The position numbers and the translations under genes are program-made. The notes beneath the pieces are model-generated. The model made no database searches and was not told the origin of the DNA. It saw nothing but the letters and a program-made list of their open reading frames with translations. DNA of 64,000 nt from Cupriavidus necator (GTDB taxonomy: Bacteria; Pseudomonadota; Gammaproteobacteria; Burkholderiales; Burkholderiaceae), in contig CP074381.1 of assembly GCA_022041995.1 (NCBI GenBank), positions 744,001 to 808,000 on the forward strand. Reading direction: 5' to 3'. Shown piece by piece: positions 48,190 to 61,502 of the stretch (within the stretch, counting starts at the first letter, position 1; the number at the start of each line of letters is the position of its first letter).

Positions 48190-48630
48190 TTAATGCAGCG
48201 CCTGCCCCGGCGCGGCGGCCACGGCGGCAACCTGCACCGCGTTGGCCGGGCTGCAGTGGATATGCGCCAGGCGCCAGCCTTCGTGGTTCTGCATCAGCAC
48301 ATAGGTGGTGTGCACGTACAGGTCGGCCTCGACGCGGTCGCCGCCGAAGCGCAGCGCCTCGGTCACGTCGAAGATCGACACGGCCATCGACGCATGGCTG
48401 CTGGTCTCGATCGCATCGACCAGCACCGGCTGTTCTTCCAGCAGCTGCAGGAAGGCCTGGCGCAGCTGTTCGTGGCCGATCAGGCGCTGGCCGTCGGGCA
48501 GCACGCAGGTGATCGAGTCTTCGTCCAGCCACAGGCGCAGCGCGCCGTCGGCGTCGCGCAGCTTCAGTGCTTCGCGAAAGGCTTCGACGATGTCTTCGGC
48601 GGAATCGAACAGGCGGGCAAAGCGAGGCAT
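48190..48630 (-). CDS. SnoaL/NTF2-like (DUF4440-type) protein
   Basis: 146 residues with a single NTF2-like alpha+beta cone fold pattern: EDIVEAFREALKLRDADGAL at the start, then WLDEDSITCVLPDGQRLIGH and a C-terminal strand RLAHIHCSPANA. Such proteins bind or isomerise small hydrophobic ligands. Nothing narrows the ligand. It lies 31 bases after waaF on the minus strand and may be co-transcribed with it. Confidence 0.75.
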   Translation of the reverse strand: MPRFARLFDSAEDIVEAFREALKLRDADGALRLWLDEDSITCVLPDGQRLIGHEQLRQAFLQLLEEQPVLVDAIETSSHASMAVSIFDVTEALRFGGDRVEADLYVHTTYVLMQNHEGWRLAHIHCSPANAVQVAAVAAAPGQALH

Positions 48631-48661
48631 GGTGGCAGTAGAAGTGGCGAGGGCAGTGAAG

Positions 48662-49684
48662 TCAGGGCCGGTGCAGCAGCTTGCGCAGCTCGACGAACAC
48701 CATTTCAGGTTCGATCTCTTTCAGGCAGCGCAGGTGGCCCAGCGGGCACTCGCGCTTGAAGCAGGGACTGCACTCCAGCTGCAGCCACATGATACTCGCT
48801 GCCTGTGACAACGGCGGCGTGTGGCGCGGGTCGCTCGAGCCGAACACCGCCACCTGGGGCCGGTTCAGCGCCGCAGTGACGTGCATCAGGCCGGAGTCGT
48901 TGCAGACCGCGGCTTCGGACAGCGCCAGCAGGTCCACGGCGTCATCCAGCGAGGTCTGGCCGCACAGATTGCGCACGAACGGGGCCTCGCTGACGATCTC
49001 GGCGGCGATCTCGGCGTCCTTGGCCGAGCCCAGCGTGATCATCTGCGCGTACGGGTAGGAACGCCGCAGCATCTGCGCGAGCCTGGCGAAATGCCCGGCC
49101 GGCCAGCGCTTGGCCGGGCCGAACTCGGCACCCGGGCAGAACGCGATCACGCGCGTGTGCGGGGCGATGCCAAAGCGCTCGGCGGTGGCCGCCATGCGCG
49201 TCGGGTCGACGCGCAGGCGCGGCTCGGTCAGGTCTTGGGGCAGGCGCGCGCCGGGCTTGAGCGCCAGGCGGGCGTAGTGCTCCACCATCGGCGGGCGCTT
49301 GTCGCGCGGCGGGTTGGCGTGGCGCACGTTGAGCAGGCCGAAGCGGGCTTCGCCGCGGTAGCCGATGCGCAGCGGAATGCCGGCCAGCCAGGGGACCAGT
49401 GCCGACTTGAGCGAGTTCGGCAGCACGTAGGCAAGATCGTAGCCTTCGTTCTTGAGCTGTTGCGCGAACATCAGCCGTGCCGACAGCTGCAGCTTGCCGT
49501 GCGCGAGGTCGGACGGGAACACGCGGCTGATTTCCGGCATGCGCGCGAGCACGGGCGCGACCCACTTGGGCGCGAGTGCGTCGATGACCAGGCGCGGATG
49601 GCGCGCCTTGAGCAGCGCAAAGAGCGGCTGCGCCATCAGGGCGTCGCCGATCCAGTTGGGGGCGATGACGAGGGCTTTCTTCAT
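48662..49684 (-). CDS. waaF: ADP-heptose:LPS heptosyltransferase II
   Basis: WaaF adds the second heptose to the LPS inner core at the cytosolic face of the inner membrane. The 340 residues start MKKALVIAPNWIGDALMAQP, a GT9 signature. PGAEFGPAKRWPAGHFARLA and CNDSGLMHVTAALNRPQVAV form the ADP-heptose site. The ending CFKRECPLGHLRCLKEIEPE has the Cys pattern of WaaF. It uses ADP-heptose whose precursor is made by the gmhB product at 4951-5538. Confidence 0.93.
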   Translation of the reverse strand: MKKALVIAPNWIGDALMAQPLFALLKARHPRLVIDALAPKWVAPVLARMPEISRVFPSDLAHGKLQLSARLMFAQQLKNEGYDLAYVLPNSLKSALVPWLAGIPLRIGYRGEARFGLLNVRHANPPRDKRPPMVEHYARLALKPGARLPQDLTEPRLRVDPTRMAATAERFGIAPHTRVIAFCPGAEFGPAKRWPAGHFARLAQMLRRSYPYAQMITLGSAKDAEIAAEIVSEAPFVRNLCGQTSLDDAVDLLALSEAAVCNDSGLMHVTAALNRPQVAVFGSSDPRHTPPLSQAASIMWLQLECSPCFKRECPLGHLRCLKEIEPEMVFVELRKLLHRP

Positions 49685-49796
49685 GGGCGGGGCGCTTGGA
49701 GCCGGCACGCCGGCGCGGACGCCGGGAACGCCGACGCTCCGGGGCGCCTGCAAGCGGCCCGGAGCGTCAGGATCGTGCGAATGCGGGCGGCTCGGG

Positions 49797-49991
49797 TCAG
49801 TGGTGGCCCTTCAGCACGGTGCCCGGCTTGAGCTTGTAGACGGTGCCGCAGTAGGGGCACTTGGCTTCGCCGGTGTCTGCCACGTCGAGGAACACGCGCG
49901 GATGGTAGTTCCATGCCGGGGTGTTGGCGGTCGGGCAGTGCAGCGGAATGTCTTCAGCGCCGATTTCGATGATGGTGGCCGTTTGGGTCAT
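49797..49991 (-). CDS. zf-CHCC zinc-finger domain protein
   Basis: 64 residues. The zinc site pattern is LHCPTANTPAWNYHPRVFLD with CPYCGTVYKL, that is Cys-His-Cys-Cys as in the NDUFS6/zf-CHCC family of small proteins near ilvE or waaF in Burkholderiales. Function unknown; complex I or sugar-transfer accessory roles are only guesses. It lies just before the ilvE remnant, the usual neighbour. Confidence 0.88.
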   Translation of the reverse strand: MTQTATIIEIGAEDIPLHCPTANTPAWNYHPRVFLDVADTGEAKCPYCGTVYKLKPGTVLKGHH

Positions 49992-50107
49992 GGTGTTGCA
50001 GGGAATGATGCTTGTTGCAGGGAATGATGCTTATTGTTCGATGAAAACAGCGGGTGTGCCGCGCCCGGCAGTACCGGGCGCACGCAAAAGGGGCTGGCAG
50101 CCGGTGC

Positions 50108-50248
50108 TCAGACCAGCGTCAGCCACTTCTTGTACTTTTCGTTGATGCCGCCCACGGCGGCAAAGAACGTGTCCTGGATCTGCCTGGTCACCGGGCCGCG
50201 GCGGCCTTCGCCGATGACGCGGTCGTCCAGTTCGCGGATCGGTTCCCC
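50108..50248 (-). pseudogene. ilvE: branched-chain amino acid aminotransferase, C-terminal remnant
   Basis: Only the last ~46 codons remain: PIRELDDRVIGEGRRGPVTR and QIQDTFFAAVGGINEKYKKW, the unmistakable IlvE C-terminus, ending with TGA at 50108-50110. Upstream, after about 50248, the sequence departs into what looks like the promoter and leader region on the same strand, without the ~260 N-terminal codons. The remnant lacks the PLP Lys and the whole large domain, so it cannot work. ilvE normally occupies this spot after the zf-CHCC gene, which indicates an internal deletion. Confidence 0.85.
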
Positions 50249-50356
50249 AGCGCTAGCAAAGTAGCAAAAACAACATTGTAAGCCGCGGGGGCATGGGTCA
50301 CAACGCGATGACGGCGCCGCGGCGGTCTAGAATCCCATTTTCCGGGCGTTTGCCGC

Positions 50357-53431
<3,075 letters not shown>

Positions 53432-53609
53432 GGCGATGCCGGGGAGGCATAGTTATGCCCCGATGGAATACCTTCAGGCGAACACGGTCGTTTGGTTTTG
53501 GCAGGAACCTTGTTATCTTGTTGCGCTGGCCCGGGGCTCAGACCCCGGCCACCATACCGACCCGCCCCGCGCCGGGCCTTCCCTTGCTGAATTTTACCGA
53601 CGGTGCCCC

Positions 53610-54629
53610 ATGCCTGACTCGTCCCGCCTGCTTCCGCGCTTGTCCTTCCGTTGCGCCGCCCGCCTGGCCGCGCTGTGCGCCGCCGCTGCCGTCAGCACGG
53701 TCGGCATGCCTGCCCATGCGCAAGGTGACTGGCCGGCGCAGCCGGTGACCATCCTGATGGGCTTCACCGCGGGCTCCGGCGTCGACATCGTCGGCCGCAC
53801 GCTGCAGGAATCGCTGCAGAAGTCGCTGAAGACCACCATCATCTACGACTACCGGCCGGGCGCCGGCGGCAACGTCGCCTCCGAAGTGGTGGCGCATGCC
53901 AGGCCGGATGGCTACACGCTGCTGCTGGGAACCGCCGCCACGCACGGCATCAACCCGGCGCTGTACAAGAACCTGCCGTTCGACGCCGAGGCTGATTTCA
54001 CCCCGATAGCGCCGCTGGTCGAGGTCTCCAACGTGCTGACCGTCAACCCGGCTGTGCTGGATGTGAAGTCGGTCAGGGAATTCATCGAGAAGGTCAAGGC
54101 CAACCCGGGCAAGTACAACTTCGCGTCCACCGGCAACGGCACCGGCACGCACCTGGCCTTTGCCGAGTTCAACGCGCGCGCCGGCCTGGACATGGTCCAC
54201 GTGCCCTACAAGGGCGGCCCCGACGCGCTGCAGGCGGTGGTGAAGGGCGAGGTCTGCTGCATCTTCAACCAGGTGCAGAGCGTGCTGCCGCAGTACCGCG
54301 CCGGCAAGGTACGCCTGCTGGGCGTGACCACCAGGCAGCGCGTGCAAGTGATTCCCGACGTGCCGACCATTGCCGAGAGCGGCTTGCCCGGCTTCAACAG
54401 CACTATCTGGTTCGGCTTCTTCGGGCCGAAGGGGCTGGATCCGAAGATCGCGCACAAGATCAATGACGCGGTGAAGGTGGCGCTGGAAACGCCGGCGATC
54501 CGGCAGAAGCTGGTCGATGCCGGCAACACGCCGCGGGTTGAGACTGTGGATCAGTTCAGGGCTACGGTGAAGGGGGATCGTCAGAAGTGGGCGGGGGTGG
54601 TTAGGACTGTGGGGGCTTCGGTGGATTGA
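53610..54629 (+). CDS. Bug/TctC-family periplasmic solute-binding protein
   Basis: 339 residues. The signal peptide covers about residues 1-32 (ALCAAAAVSTVGMPAHAQG), then the Bug core GDWPAQPVTILMGFTAGSGV, VVAHARPDGYTLLLGTAATH and MVHVPYKGGPDALQAVVKGE. Proteins of this family bind carboxylates or other anionic solutes for a TctAB permease or for sensing. No TctA/B is adjacent, which is common in the expanded Burkholderiaceae set. The ligand is not predictable. Confidence 0.9.
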   Translation: MPDSSRLLPRLSFRCAARLAALCAAAAVSTVGMPAHAQGDWPAQPVTILMGFTAGSGVDIVGRTLQESLQKSLKTTIIYDYRPGAGGNVASEVVAHARPDGYTLLLGTAATHGINPALYKNLPFDAEADFTPIAPLVEVSNVLTVNPAVLDVKSVREFIEKVKANPGKYNFASTGNGTGTHLAFAEFNARAGLDMVHVPYKGGPDALQAVVKGEVCCIFNQVQSVLPQYRAGKVRLLGVTTRQRVQVIPDVPTIAESGLPGFNSTIWFGFFGPKGLDPKIAHKINDAVKVALETPAIRQKLVDAGNTPRVETVDQFRATVKGDRQKWAGVVRTVGASVD

Positions 54630-54745
54630 GGTTCATTGAAGGTGGTTGGGGGATGGTTCGCTATGCGGTCCACGAGCAATCGCATATCGCAGAGCAGAGG
54701 CGGCCTGCAACCAGCAGGAGCGGCAAGCGCCCCAAGCCCCCGCCC

Positions 54746-55888
54746 CTAAGCTCTCACCCCCAACCTAGTCAACAAATGCGCCAACTGCGCCTGCGTCCCC
54801 GTAGCCGTCTTGGTAAAAATAGCCTTCAACTGCGTGCGCCCGGTCTCGCGCCGGATGCCGATCAGCTCGCACGCCTCGGGCAGGCCGATGCCCGATGACA
54901 GCTGCAATGCCAGCCGGGTCTCGGCCGGCGTGAGGCCGTAGAGATCGCGCAGAACGGCCGGCAGCGTCATCGGCGCGGTGCCGGGCTCGTGAATTGCCAC
55001 CAGCACGCTAGGGCGCTGCCAGTCCATCGCCAGATGGTGCGCGGGCGGCAGCGGCAGCAGGACGACCTGGGCCTGGCGGCCGGCGCTGTCGGCCGCGCGC
55101 AGCGCCTGCGCCGGCTGCGGGTTGGCGGGGTTGCATGCCGCCCGCAGCGCTTCGGCAAACGGGCGCGACAGCTGCCAGTCGGCTTCGTCGCGCACGGCTG
55201 CGGCAGGCGGCGCCACGGCGCTGGATTCGATCGACACCGCCGGCAGCAGCCGGCGCACCCAGGCCTCGCCGATGCTGTTGGCCAGCAGCGGCTTGCCATC
55301 ATCGCGGAACACGATCACGCCGAACGGCAGCCGCTCCATCAGCTGCGCCGACGCATGCGCCAGTGCCGACACCTGGTGGGTGCGGTCGCGCAGCGCCATC
55401 GCATGGCGCACGTGCGGGATGGCCCAGTCGAGCGCGCGCGCGTCTTCGGGCGAATAGTGGTCGTGGCCCTGCGGGCGCTGCAGCGACAGGAACACGTCGT
55501 AGTGCGGCTGGCGCTCGATCAGGCAGGCCATTACCGACGACTGCTCGAATTGCCGCAGGAACTCGCCGTAGAAGGGCGACTTGCGCATCGCCGGTACGCC
55601 CAGCTCGCGTGAATCGATATACCAGTTGCCCACCGACATGCGCCTGGCGAACGGCAGGGCCGGGTCGATGGCTACGTACTGCTCGCTGTAGGCGGCCACC
55701 GCCTCCGGCATGGGGTTGACCTCCTGGTTCACCAGCACGCGCTCGTGGACCGTGTCGAGCACCAGCAGATGGGCATGCGTGCTGCCGCTGGCCTGGCACA
55801 GCGCGCCCAGGCTGCGCTGCCAGGCGTCGGCATCGAAGATCCCCTCGTATAGCGCGCGAATGGTCTCGTGCATCTGTGTGTCGCTCAT
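54746..55888 (-). CDS. LuxR-family transcriptional regulator (paralogue A)
   Basis: 380 residues with an N-terminal sensing part of PAS/GAF-like size and a C-terminal LuxR HTH. The start is MSDTQMHETIRALYEGIFDA. The HTH is LYGLTPAETRLALQLSSGIG with RRETGRTQLKAIFTKTATGT. It shares organisation and many motifs (GNWYIDSRELG, ERQPHYDVFLSLQR, SPEDARALDWAIPHVRHAMA) with the next gene upstream, so the two arose by duplication. Ligand and targets are unknown. It is separated from the Bug gene by a 116-base non-coding gap. Confidence 0.83.
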   Translation of the reverse strand: MSDTQMHETIRALYEGIFDADAWQRSLGALCQASGSTHAHLLVLDTVHERVLVNQEVNPMPEAVAAYSEQYVAIDPALPFARRMSVGNWYIDSRELGVPAMRKSPFYGEFLRQFEQSSVMACLIERQPHYDVFLSLQRPQGHDHYSPEDARALDWAIPHVRHAMALRDRTHQVSALAHASAQLMERLPFGVIVFRDDGKPLLANSIGEAWVRRLLPAVSIESSAVAPPAAAVRDEADWQLSRPFAEALRAACNPANPQPAQALRAADSAGRQAQVVLLPLPPAHHLAMDWQRPSVLVAIHEPGTAPMTLPAVLRDLYGLTPAETRLALQLSSGIGLPEACELIGIRRETGRTQLKAIFTKTATGTQAQLAHLLTRLGVRA

Positions 55889-55990
55889 GGCTTCCCTTCT
55901 TTTTGTTTCTTGTACTTTTAGCACTTTCTTCGCGGGGCAAAAGGGCGGGCCGCAGGCGCGGCGCCGGCCCGATGCCGGGCGCGGTGATGT

Positions 55991-57097
55991 TCAGGCTCCG
56001 TCCAGCGCCGCGCCGAGGCGCGAGAGCAGATGCGTCAGCTGGGCCTGGCTGTTGCAGCCGGTCTTGTGGAACACGGCCTTGAGCTGCGTGCGCGCGGTTT
56101 CGTGGCGGATGTTCAGCTGCTGGCTGGCTTCGGGCAGGCCCTGGCCGGTGGCCAGCTGGGTGGTCAGCCGGGTCTCCGCCGGGGTCAGTCCGTACAGGTC
56201 GCGCAGCACCGGCGCCAGCAACAGCGGCGCGCTGTCCTGCTCATGCACGATTACCAGCGCCGCCGGTTCCTGCCATTGCGCGGCAAAGGCGTGCGAGGGC
56301 GGCAGCGGCAGCACGATCACCTGCGCACCGGCGCCGCTGCCGTCGGTGGCACGGGCGGCCTGCGCGCCGACCGCGCGCCGCGGGTCGCAGGCGGCCTGCA
56401 CCATGTCGGCGAACGGGCGCGACAGGGTCCAGTCCGACACCTTGCCGGCCGGGTCCAGGCGCCGCGCCCAGCGCTCGCCGGCGCGGTTGCTCAGCAGCAC
56501 CTGGCGCTGCGGCGAAAATACCAGCAGCGCAAAGTTGAGCCGCTCCACCAGCTGCGTCGACAGCCGCGCCAGCACCGTCAGCCCCAGCGTGCGGTCGCGC
56601 ATGGCCATGGCGCTGCGCATATGCGGGATGATCCAGTCCATGCCGCGGGCATCGTCGGGCGAGAACAGCGGCTGCGTGCGCGCGCGCTGCATCGAGAAAT
56701 AGACTTCGTAGTGGGGCTGGCGCGCCACCAGGCAGGCCACGTAGGAGCGCAGGTCGTAGCGGTGGAAAAAGTCGCGGTAGAACGGATGGCGGGCCATGGT
56801 GCCTTCGCCCAGTTCGCGCGCGTCGATATACCAGTCGCCCGGCCGCAGGCGTGGCGCGAACTGCTTGGCCGGATCGATGGCCTGGAAGTCCGATTCGTAC
56901 TCGGAAAACAGTTCCACCACCGGATTGACGATCTCATTGACGGTGACCTGGTCGCGGACGGTGTCCCAGACCATCATCGAGGCGTGTGCCGTGCCCGCCA
57001 GTTCCGTCAGGGTGCGCAGGCTCTGCTGCCAGGCACCGGGATCGAGAATGCCCTCGTACAAGCCACGGATCGCTCCGTGCATGTCGGCTTCTTTCAT
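55991..57097 (-). CDS. LuxR-family transcriptional regulator (paralogue B)
   Basis: 368 residues, paralogue of 54746-55888. It shares GDWYIDARELG, ARQPHYEVYFSMQR, SPDDARGMDWIIPHMRSAMA and the HTH LYGLTPAETRLTTQLATGQG. ATG 57097 (MKEADMHGAIRGLYEGILDP) is favoured, with AGGGG eight bases upstream; the GTG at 57106 is an alternative. Both genes are on the minus strand, 102 bases apart, and pgk is divergent. Being next to glycolytic genes does not by itself imply that they regulate them. Confidence 0.83.
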   Translation of the reverse strand: MKEADMHGAIRGLYEGILDPGAWQQSLRTLTELAGTAHASMMVWDTVRDQVTVNEIVNPVVELFSEYESDFQAIDPAKQFAPRLRPGDWYIDARELGEGTMARHPFYRDFFHRYDLRSYVACLVARQPHYEVYFSMQRARTQPLFSPDDARGMDWIIPHMRSAMAMRDRTLGLTVLARLSTQLVERLNFALLVFSPQRQVLLSNRAGERWARRLDPAGKVSDWTLSRPFADMVQAACDPRRAVGAQAARATDGSGAGAQVIVLPLPPSHAFAAQWQEPAALVIVHEQDSAPLLLAPVLRDLYGLTPAETRLTTQLATGQGLPEASQQLNIRHETARTQLKAVFHKTGCNSQAQLTHLLSRLGAALDGA

Positions 57098-57478
57098 CTG
57101 ACTCACCCCTGCATTCGCGACAAGGAAATGCGCGGCGCCGGCGGTGCGTCTGATCGCACATCGGCTGCATTCTTTTTGGCTGCTTGTTATTTTGGCCGCC
57201 TGTTGTCATGGCCGTTTCAAGATCGGCTCTGGCGCTTTTTGCGTGTCTGTTGTAGCAGACGTTGCATACATTACCGCACTCGGGGGTCAAGAGGGGCGTG
57301 AAGCTGACCCTTCTTTCGTGGGGAGATATGTCACCAGCACCCTGTGAGCTTGCCCTGAATGTGCTGCAAGGGACATATTCAAGGTTGGTAACGGTCCGGA
57401 ATCGGCAAAGCGTTGACCACGATCAGGTAAAATGCCCGTTTCCCCGAATTTCAGCGAAATCTCGCGCTATCCATCGCC
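57098..57478. other. divergent intergenic region between the LuxR gene and pgk
   Basis: About 380 bases, lower in GC than the genes around it, without a supported ORF. A TAAAAT hexamer near 57427-57432 is a candidate -10 for pgk, but no clear -35 at the right distance is seen. It must hold both promoters. Confidence 0.45.
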
Positions 57479-58675
57479 ATGACCTCTGTCCTGCGTCTTT
57501 CCGACCTGATTTCCCAAGGCAAAATCTCCGGCAAGCGGGTGTTTATCCGCGCCGACCTGAACGTGCCGCAGGACGACGCCGGCAATATCACCGAGGACAC
57601 CCGCATCCGTGCCTCGGTGCCGGCCATCGAGGCCTGCCTGGCTGGCGGCGCCGCGGTGATGGTCACCTCCCACCTGGGCCGCCCGACCGAGGGCGAGTTC
57701 AAGCCAGAGGACTCGCTGGCGCCGATCGCCACGCGCCTGTCCGAGCTGCTGGGCAAGCCGGTCAAGCTGGTGCAGAACTGGGTCGACGGCGTCGAGGTGG
57801 CGCCGGGCCAGGTGGTGCTGCTGGAAAACTGCCGCGTGAACAAGGGTGAAAAGAAGAACAGCGACGAACTGGCCCAGAAGATGGCCAAGCTGTGCGATGT
57901 CTACGTCAACGATGCCTTCGGCACCGCCCACCGTGCCGAAGCCACCACGCATGGCATCGCGAAGTACGCCCCGATCGCCTGCGCCGGCCCGCTGCTGGCC
58001 GCCGAGATCGACGCGCTGGGCAAGGCGCTGGGCCAGCCGGCGCGCCCGCTGGTGGCCATCGTGGCCGGCTCCAAGGTCTCGACCAAGCTGACCATCCTGA
58101 AGTCGCTGGCCGACAAGGTCGACAACCTGGTGGTCGGCGGCGGCATCGCCAATACCTTCATGCTGGCCGCCGGCCTGAAGATCGGCAAGTCGCTGGCCGA
58201 AGCCGACCTGGTCGGCGACGCCAGGACCATCATCGACATCATGGCCGCCCGCGGCGCCTCGGTGCCGATCCCGGTCGACGTGGTGTGCGCCAAGGAATTC
58301 AGCGCCACCGCCGCGGCCACGGTCAAGGACGTCAAGGACGTGGCCGATGACGACATGATCCTGGACATCGGCCCCAAGACCGCCGCGATGCTGGCCGAGC
58401 AACTCAAGGCCGCCGGCACCATTGTCTGGAACGGCCCGGTGGGCGTGTTCGAATTCGACCAGTTCGGCAACGGCACCAGGGTGCTGGCCCAGGCCATCGC
58501 TGAATCGAAGGCGTTCTCGATCGCCGGCGGCGGCGACACGCTGGCGGCCATTGCCAAGTACGGCATTGCCGACCGCGTGGGCTATATCTCCACGGGCGGC
58601 GGCGCGTTCCTGGAATTCCTGGAAGGCAAGACGCTGCCCGCATTCGAAGTGCTGGAGCAGCGCGCCGCAGGCTGA
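57479..58675 (+). CDS. pgk: phosphoglycerate kinase
   Basis: It transfers phosphate from 1,3-bisphosphoglycerate to ADP. The 398 residues start [39 protein letters not shown] and [11 protein letters not shown] bind substrate; [20 protein letters not shown] and [17 protein letters not shown] form the nucleotide side. Strong codon bias fits high expression. First gene of a plus-strand run with pyk and fba. Confidence 0.97.
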   Translation: MTSVLRLSDLISQGKISGKRVFIRADLNVPQDDAGNITEDTRIRASVPAIEACLAGGAAVMVTSHLGRPTEGEFKPEDSLAPIATRLSELLGKPVKLVQNWVDGVEVAPGQVVLLENCRVNKGEKKNSDELAQKMAKLCDVYVNDAFGTAHRAEATTHGIAKYAPIACAGPLLAAEIDALGKALGQPARPLVAIVAGSKVSTKLTILKSLADKVDNLVVGGGIANTFMLAAGLKIGKSLAEADLVGDARTIIDIMAARGASVPIPVDVVCAKEFSATAAATVKDVKDVADDDMILDIGPKTAAMLAEQLKAAGTIVWNGPVGVFEFDQFGNGTRVLAQAIAESKAFSIAGGGDTLAAIAKYGIADRVGYISTGGGAFLEFLEGKTLPAFEVLEQRAAG

Positions 58676-58729
58676 CGCATCCGCCGGGCCTGGCGGTGTT
58701 GCCGGGGCCCTGAACCAGGAATTCCGCGC

Positions 58730-60166
58730 ATGACTCGTTCCACCAAGATCGTCGCCACCATCGGCCCCGCCTCCAGCTCGCTGGAAATCCTGACCCGCAT
58801 GATCGCGGCGGGGGTCGACGTGGTGCGGCTGAATTTTTCGCACGGCACCGCCCAGGACCATCTCGACCGCGCCCGCCTGGTGCGCGAAGCCGCGCAGGCA
58901 TGCGGGCGCGAGGTCGCCATCATGGCCGACCTGCAGGGCCCCAAGATCCGCGTCGGCAAGTTCGAGCACGGCAAGATCACCCTCAAGGCGGGCGACTCGT
59001 TCATCCTGGATTCGAGCTGCCAGCTCGGCAATGAGCAGCGCGCCGGCCTGGACTACCGGGACCTGCCGCGCGACGTCGGCCCGGGCGACCTGCTGCTGCT
59101 CAACGACGGCCTGATCGTGCTGGTGGTGGACCGTGTGTTCGGCACCGAGATCTTCACCACCGTGCGCGTGGGCGGCGAGCTGTCCAACAACAAGGGCATC
59201 AACCGCCAGGGCGGCGGGCTGTCGGCGCCGGCGCTGACCGCCAAGGACATGGACGACATCAAGACCGCCATGGCCCTTGGCGCCGACTACGTCGCCGTCA
59301 GCTTCCCCAAGAACGCCACCGATATGGAAATGGCGCGCCAGCTGGCCGCCGTGGCCGGCCAGCCGCACGGCCACAAGGCCCGCATGATCGCCAAGATCGA
59401 GCGCGCCGAAGCGATCCACCCGGGCGTGCTGGAAGAGATCCTGCAGGCGTCCGACGGCATCATGGTGGCGCGCGGCGACCTGGCCGTCGAGGTCGGCAAT
59501 GCCGCCGTGCCGGCGCTGCAGAAGCGCATGATCAAGCTGGCGCGCGAGGCCAACAAGCTGACCATCACCGCCACCCAGATGATGGAGAGCATGATCGTCA
59601 ACCCGGTGCCCACGCGTGCCGAAGTCTCGGACGTGGCCAACGCCGTGCTGGACGGCACTGACGCGGTGATGCTGTCGGCCGAAACCGCCGCCGGCCGCTA
59701 CCCTGTGGAGACGGTCGAGGCCATGGCCGCGGTCTGCATCGAAGCCGAGAAGTCCGAGGTGGTGCAGCTCGACACCGATTTCCTGAACCAGACCTTTTCG
59801 CGCATCGATCAGTCGGTGGCGATGGGTGCGCTGTTCACGGCCTATCATTTGCAGGTAAAGGCAATTGCCGCGCTGACCGATTCCGGCGCCACTGCCTTGT
59901 GGATGAGCCGTCACCGCATCCATGTGCCGATCTATGCGATGACGCCCAACCTGGCCTCGCAGCGCAAGATGCAGCTGTACCGCAACGTGGTGCCGCTGCC
60001 GCTGCAGTCCAGCGCCGACCGCGACACCGCGCTGGAGCAGGCGGAAGAACTGCTGCTGGCGCAGGGCGTGGTGCAGCGCGGCGATTTCATCGTGCTGACC
60101 ATTGGCGAGCCGATGGGCCAGCCGGGCGGCACCAACACCCTGAAGATCGTCAGGGTGGGCAGCTGA
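58730..60166 (+). CDS. pyk: pyruvate kinase
   Basis: It makes pyruvate and ATP from phosphoenolpyruvate. The 478 residues start MTRSTKIVATIGPASSSLEI. The catalytic segments are VVRLNFSHGTAQDHLDRAR, MVARGDLAVEVGNAAVPALQ and ITATQMMESMIVNPVPTRAE, the last being part of the K+/Mg2+ site. 54 bases after pgk. The C-terminal domain ending IVRVGS is short, as in the allosteric type. Confidence 0.96.
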   Translation: MTRSTKIVATIGPASSSLEILTRMIAAGVDVVRLNFSHGTAQDHLDRARLVREAAQACGREVAIMADLQGPKIRVGKFEHGKITLKAGDSFILDSSCQLGNEQRAGLDYRDLPRDVGPGDLLLLNDGLIVLVVDRVFGTEIFTTVRVGGELSNNKGINRQGGGLSAPALTAKDMDDIKTAMALGADYVAVSFPKNATDMEMARQLAAVAGQPHGHKARMIAKIERAEAIHPGVLEEILQASDGIMVARGDLAVEVGNAAVPALQKRMIKLAREANKLTITATQMMESMIVNPVPTRAEVSDVANAVLDGTDAVMLSAETAAGRYPVETVEAMAAVCIEAEKSEVVQLDTDFLNQTFSRIDQSVAMGALFTAYHLQVKAIAALTDSGATALWMSRHRIHVPIYAMTPNLASQRKMQLYRNVVPLPLQSSADRDTALEQAEELLLAQGVVQRGDFIVLTIGEPMGQPGGTNTLKIVRVGS

Positions 60167-60333
60167 AGATGAGATGAGGCAATGCGTGCCATGCCGGACG
60201 GAGCGCCCGCGCGGAATGCGCAAGGCTGGCGGAGCCGGCAGGCACGGGCGATGCGCTGCGTAAGTCGATGCACTACGTAAGCGCGGACAGAAGAATACGC
60301 GGAAGACACCCCATTTTTTATTAGGAGTTAGAC

Positions 60334-61398
60334 ATGCCACTCGTATCGATGCGCCAGCTGCTGGACCACGCGGCCGAGAACAGCTACGGCCTGCCGGCCT
60401 TCAACGTCAACAACCTCGAGCAAGTGCAGGCCATCATGCAGGCTGCCGACGAGGTCAACGCCCCGGTGATCATGCAAGCCTCGGCCGGCGCGCGCAAATA
60501 CGCCGGTGAGCATTTCCTGCGCCACCTGATCGAAGCCGCGGTCGAAGCCTACCCGCATATCCCGGTGGTGATGCACCAGGACCACGGCCAGTCGCCGGCG
60601 ATCTGCCAGGGCGCGATCGACCTGGGCTTCTCGTCGGTGATGATGGACGGCTCGCTGCGCGAAGACGGCAAGACCCCGGCCGAGTACGACTACAATATCG
60701 ACGTCACCCGCAAGGTGGTGCAGCTGGCCCACGCCGTCGGCGTGACCGTGGAAGGCGAACTGGGCTGCCTGGGCTCGCTGGAAACCGGTGAAGCCGGCGA
60801 AGAAGACGGCATCGGCGCCGTCGGCGTGCTGGACCACTCCATGCTGCTGACCGATCCGGAGCAGGCCGCCGACTTCGTCAAGGCCACCCAGCTGGACGCG
60901 CTGGCGATCGCCATCGGCACCTCGCACGGCGCCTACAAGTTCACCCGCAAGCCCACCGGCGATATCCTGGCGATCAGCCGCATCAAGGAAATCCACGCCC
61001 GCATCCCCAACACCCACCTGGTGATGCACGGCTCGTCGTCCGTTCCGCAAGAGCTGCTGGAAGAGATCCGCAAGTTCGGCGGCGACATGAAGGAAACCTA
61101 CGGCGTGCCGGTCGAGGAAATCCAGGAAGCGATCAAGTACGGCGTGCGCAAGATCAACATCGACACCGACATCCGCCTGGCCATGACCGGCGCGATCCGC
61201 CGCTTCTTCGCCGAGAACCCGAGCAAGTTCGACCCGCGCGAATACCTGAAGCCGGCCCGCGAAGCCGCCAAGCAGGTGTGCAAGGCCCGCTACATCGCCT
61301 TCGGCTGCGAAGGCCAGGCCGGCAAGATCAAGCCGGTCGGCCTGACCGACATCGCGCAGCAGTACAAGGCGGGCAAGCTGTCGCAGGTTGTGCAGTAA
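60334..61398 (+). CDS. fba: class II fructose-bisphosphate aldolase
   Basis: A zinc-dependent aldolase splitting fructose 1,6-bisphosphate (or working in reverse in the Calvin cycle in autotrophic relatives). The 354 residues start [40 protein letters not shown] carries a zinc His; [20 protein letters not shown] and [14 protein letters not shown] match the Cbb-type class II aldolases. It is 167 bases after pyk, with a T-rich element (TTTTTTATTAGGAG) giving a ribosome site. Confidence 0.95.
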   Translation: MPLVSMRQLLDHAAENSYGLPAFNVNNLEQVQAIMQAADEVNAPVIMQASAGARKYAGEHFLRHLIEAAVEAYPHIPVVMHQDHGQSPAICQGAIDLGFSSVMMDGSLREDGKTPAEYDYNIDVTRKVVQLAHAVGVTVEGELGCLGSLETGEAGEEDGIGAVGVLDHSMLLTDPEQAADFVKATQLDALAIAIGTSHGAYKFTRKPTGDILAISRIKEIHARIPNTHLVMHGSSSVPQELLEEIRKFGGDMKETYGVPVEEIQEAIKYGVRKINIDTDIRLAMTGAIRRFFAENPSKFDPREYLKPAREAAKQVCKARYIAFGCEGQAGKIKPVGLTDIAQQYKAGKLSQVVQ

Positions 61399-61502
61399 AT
61401 GTCCCTAGTCCGCCTTCCGCGCAAGGGGCGGGCGGATCGCAGTTCCGGCCGCCGCGGCACGCATCCAGCGCCCGGCGGCTTCGCCGTTTTATCGGAACCA
61501 TC

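Noticed and set aside
57467..60340. 957-codon open frame antisense to pgk and pyk
   Set aside because: High codon bias of the two glycolytic genes creates stop-free antisense frames; no recognisable domain.
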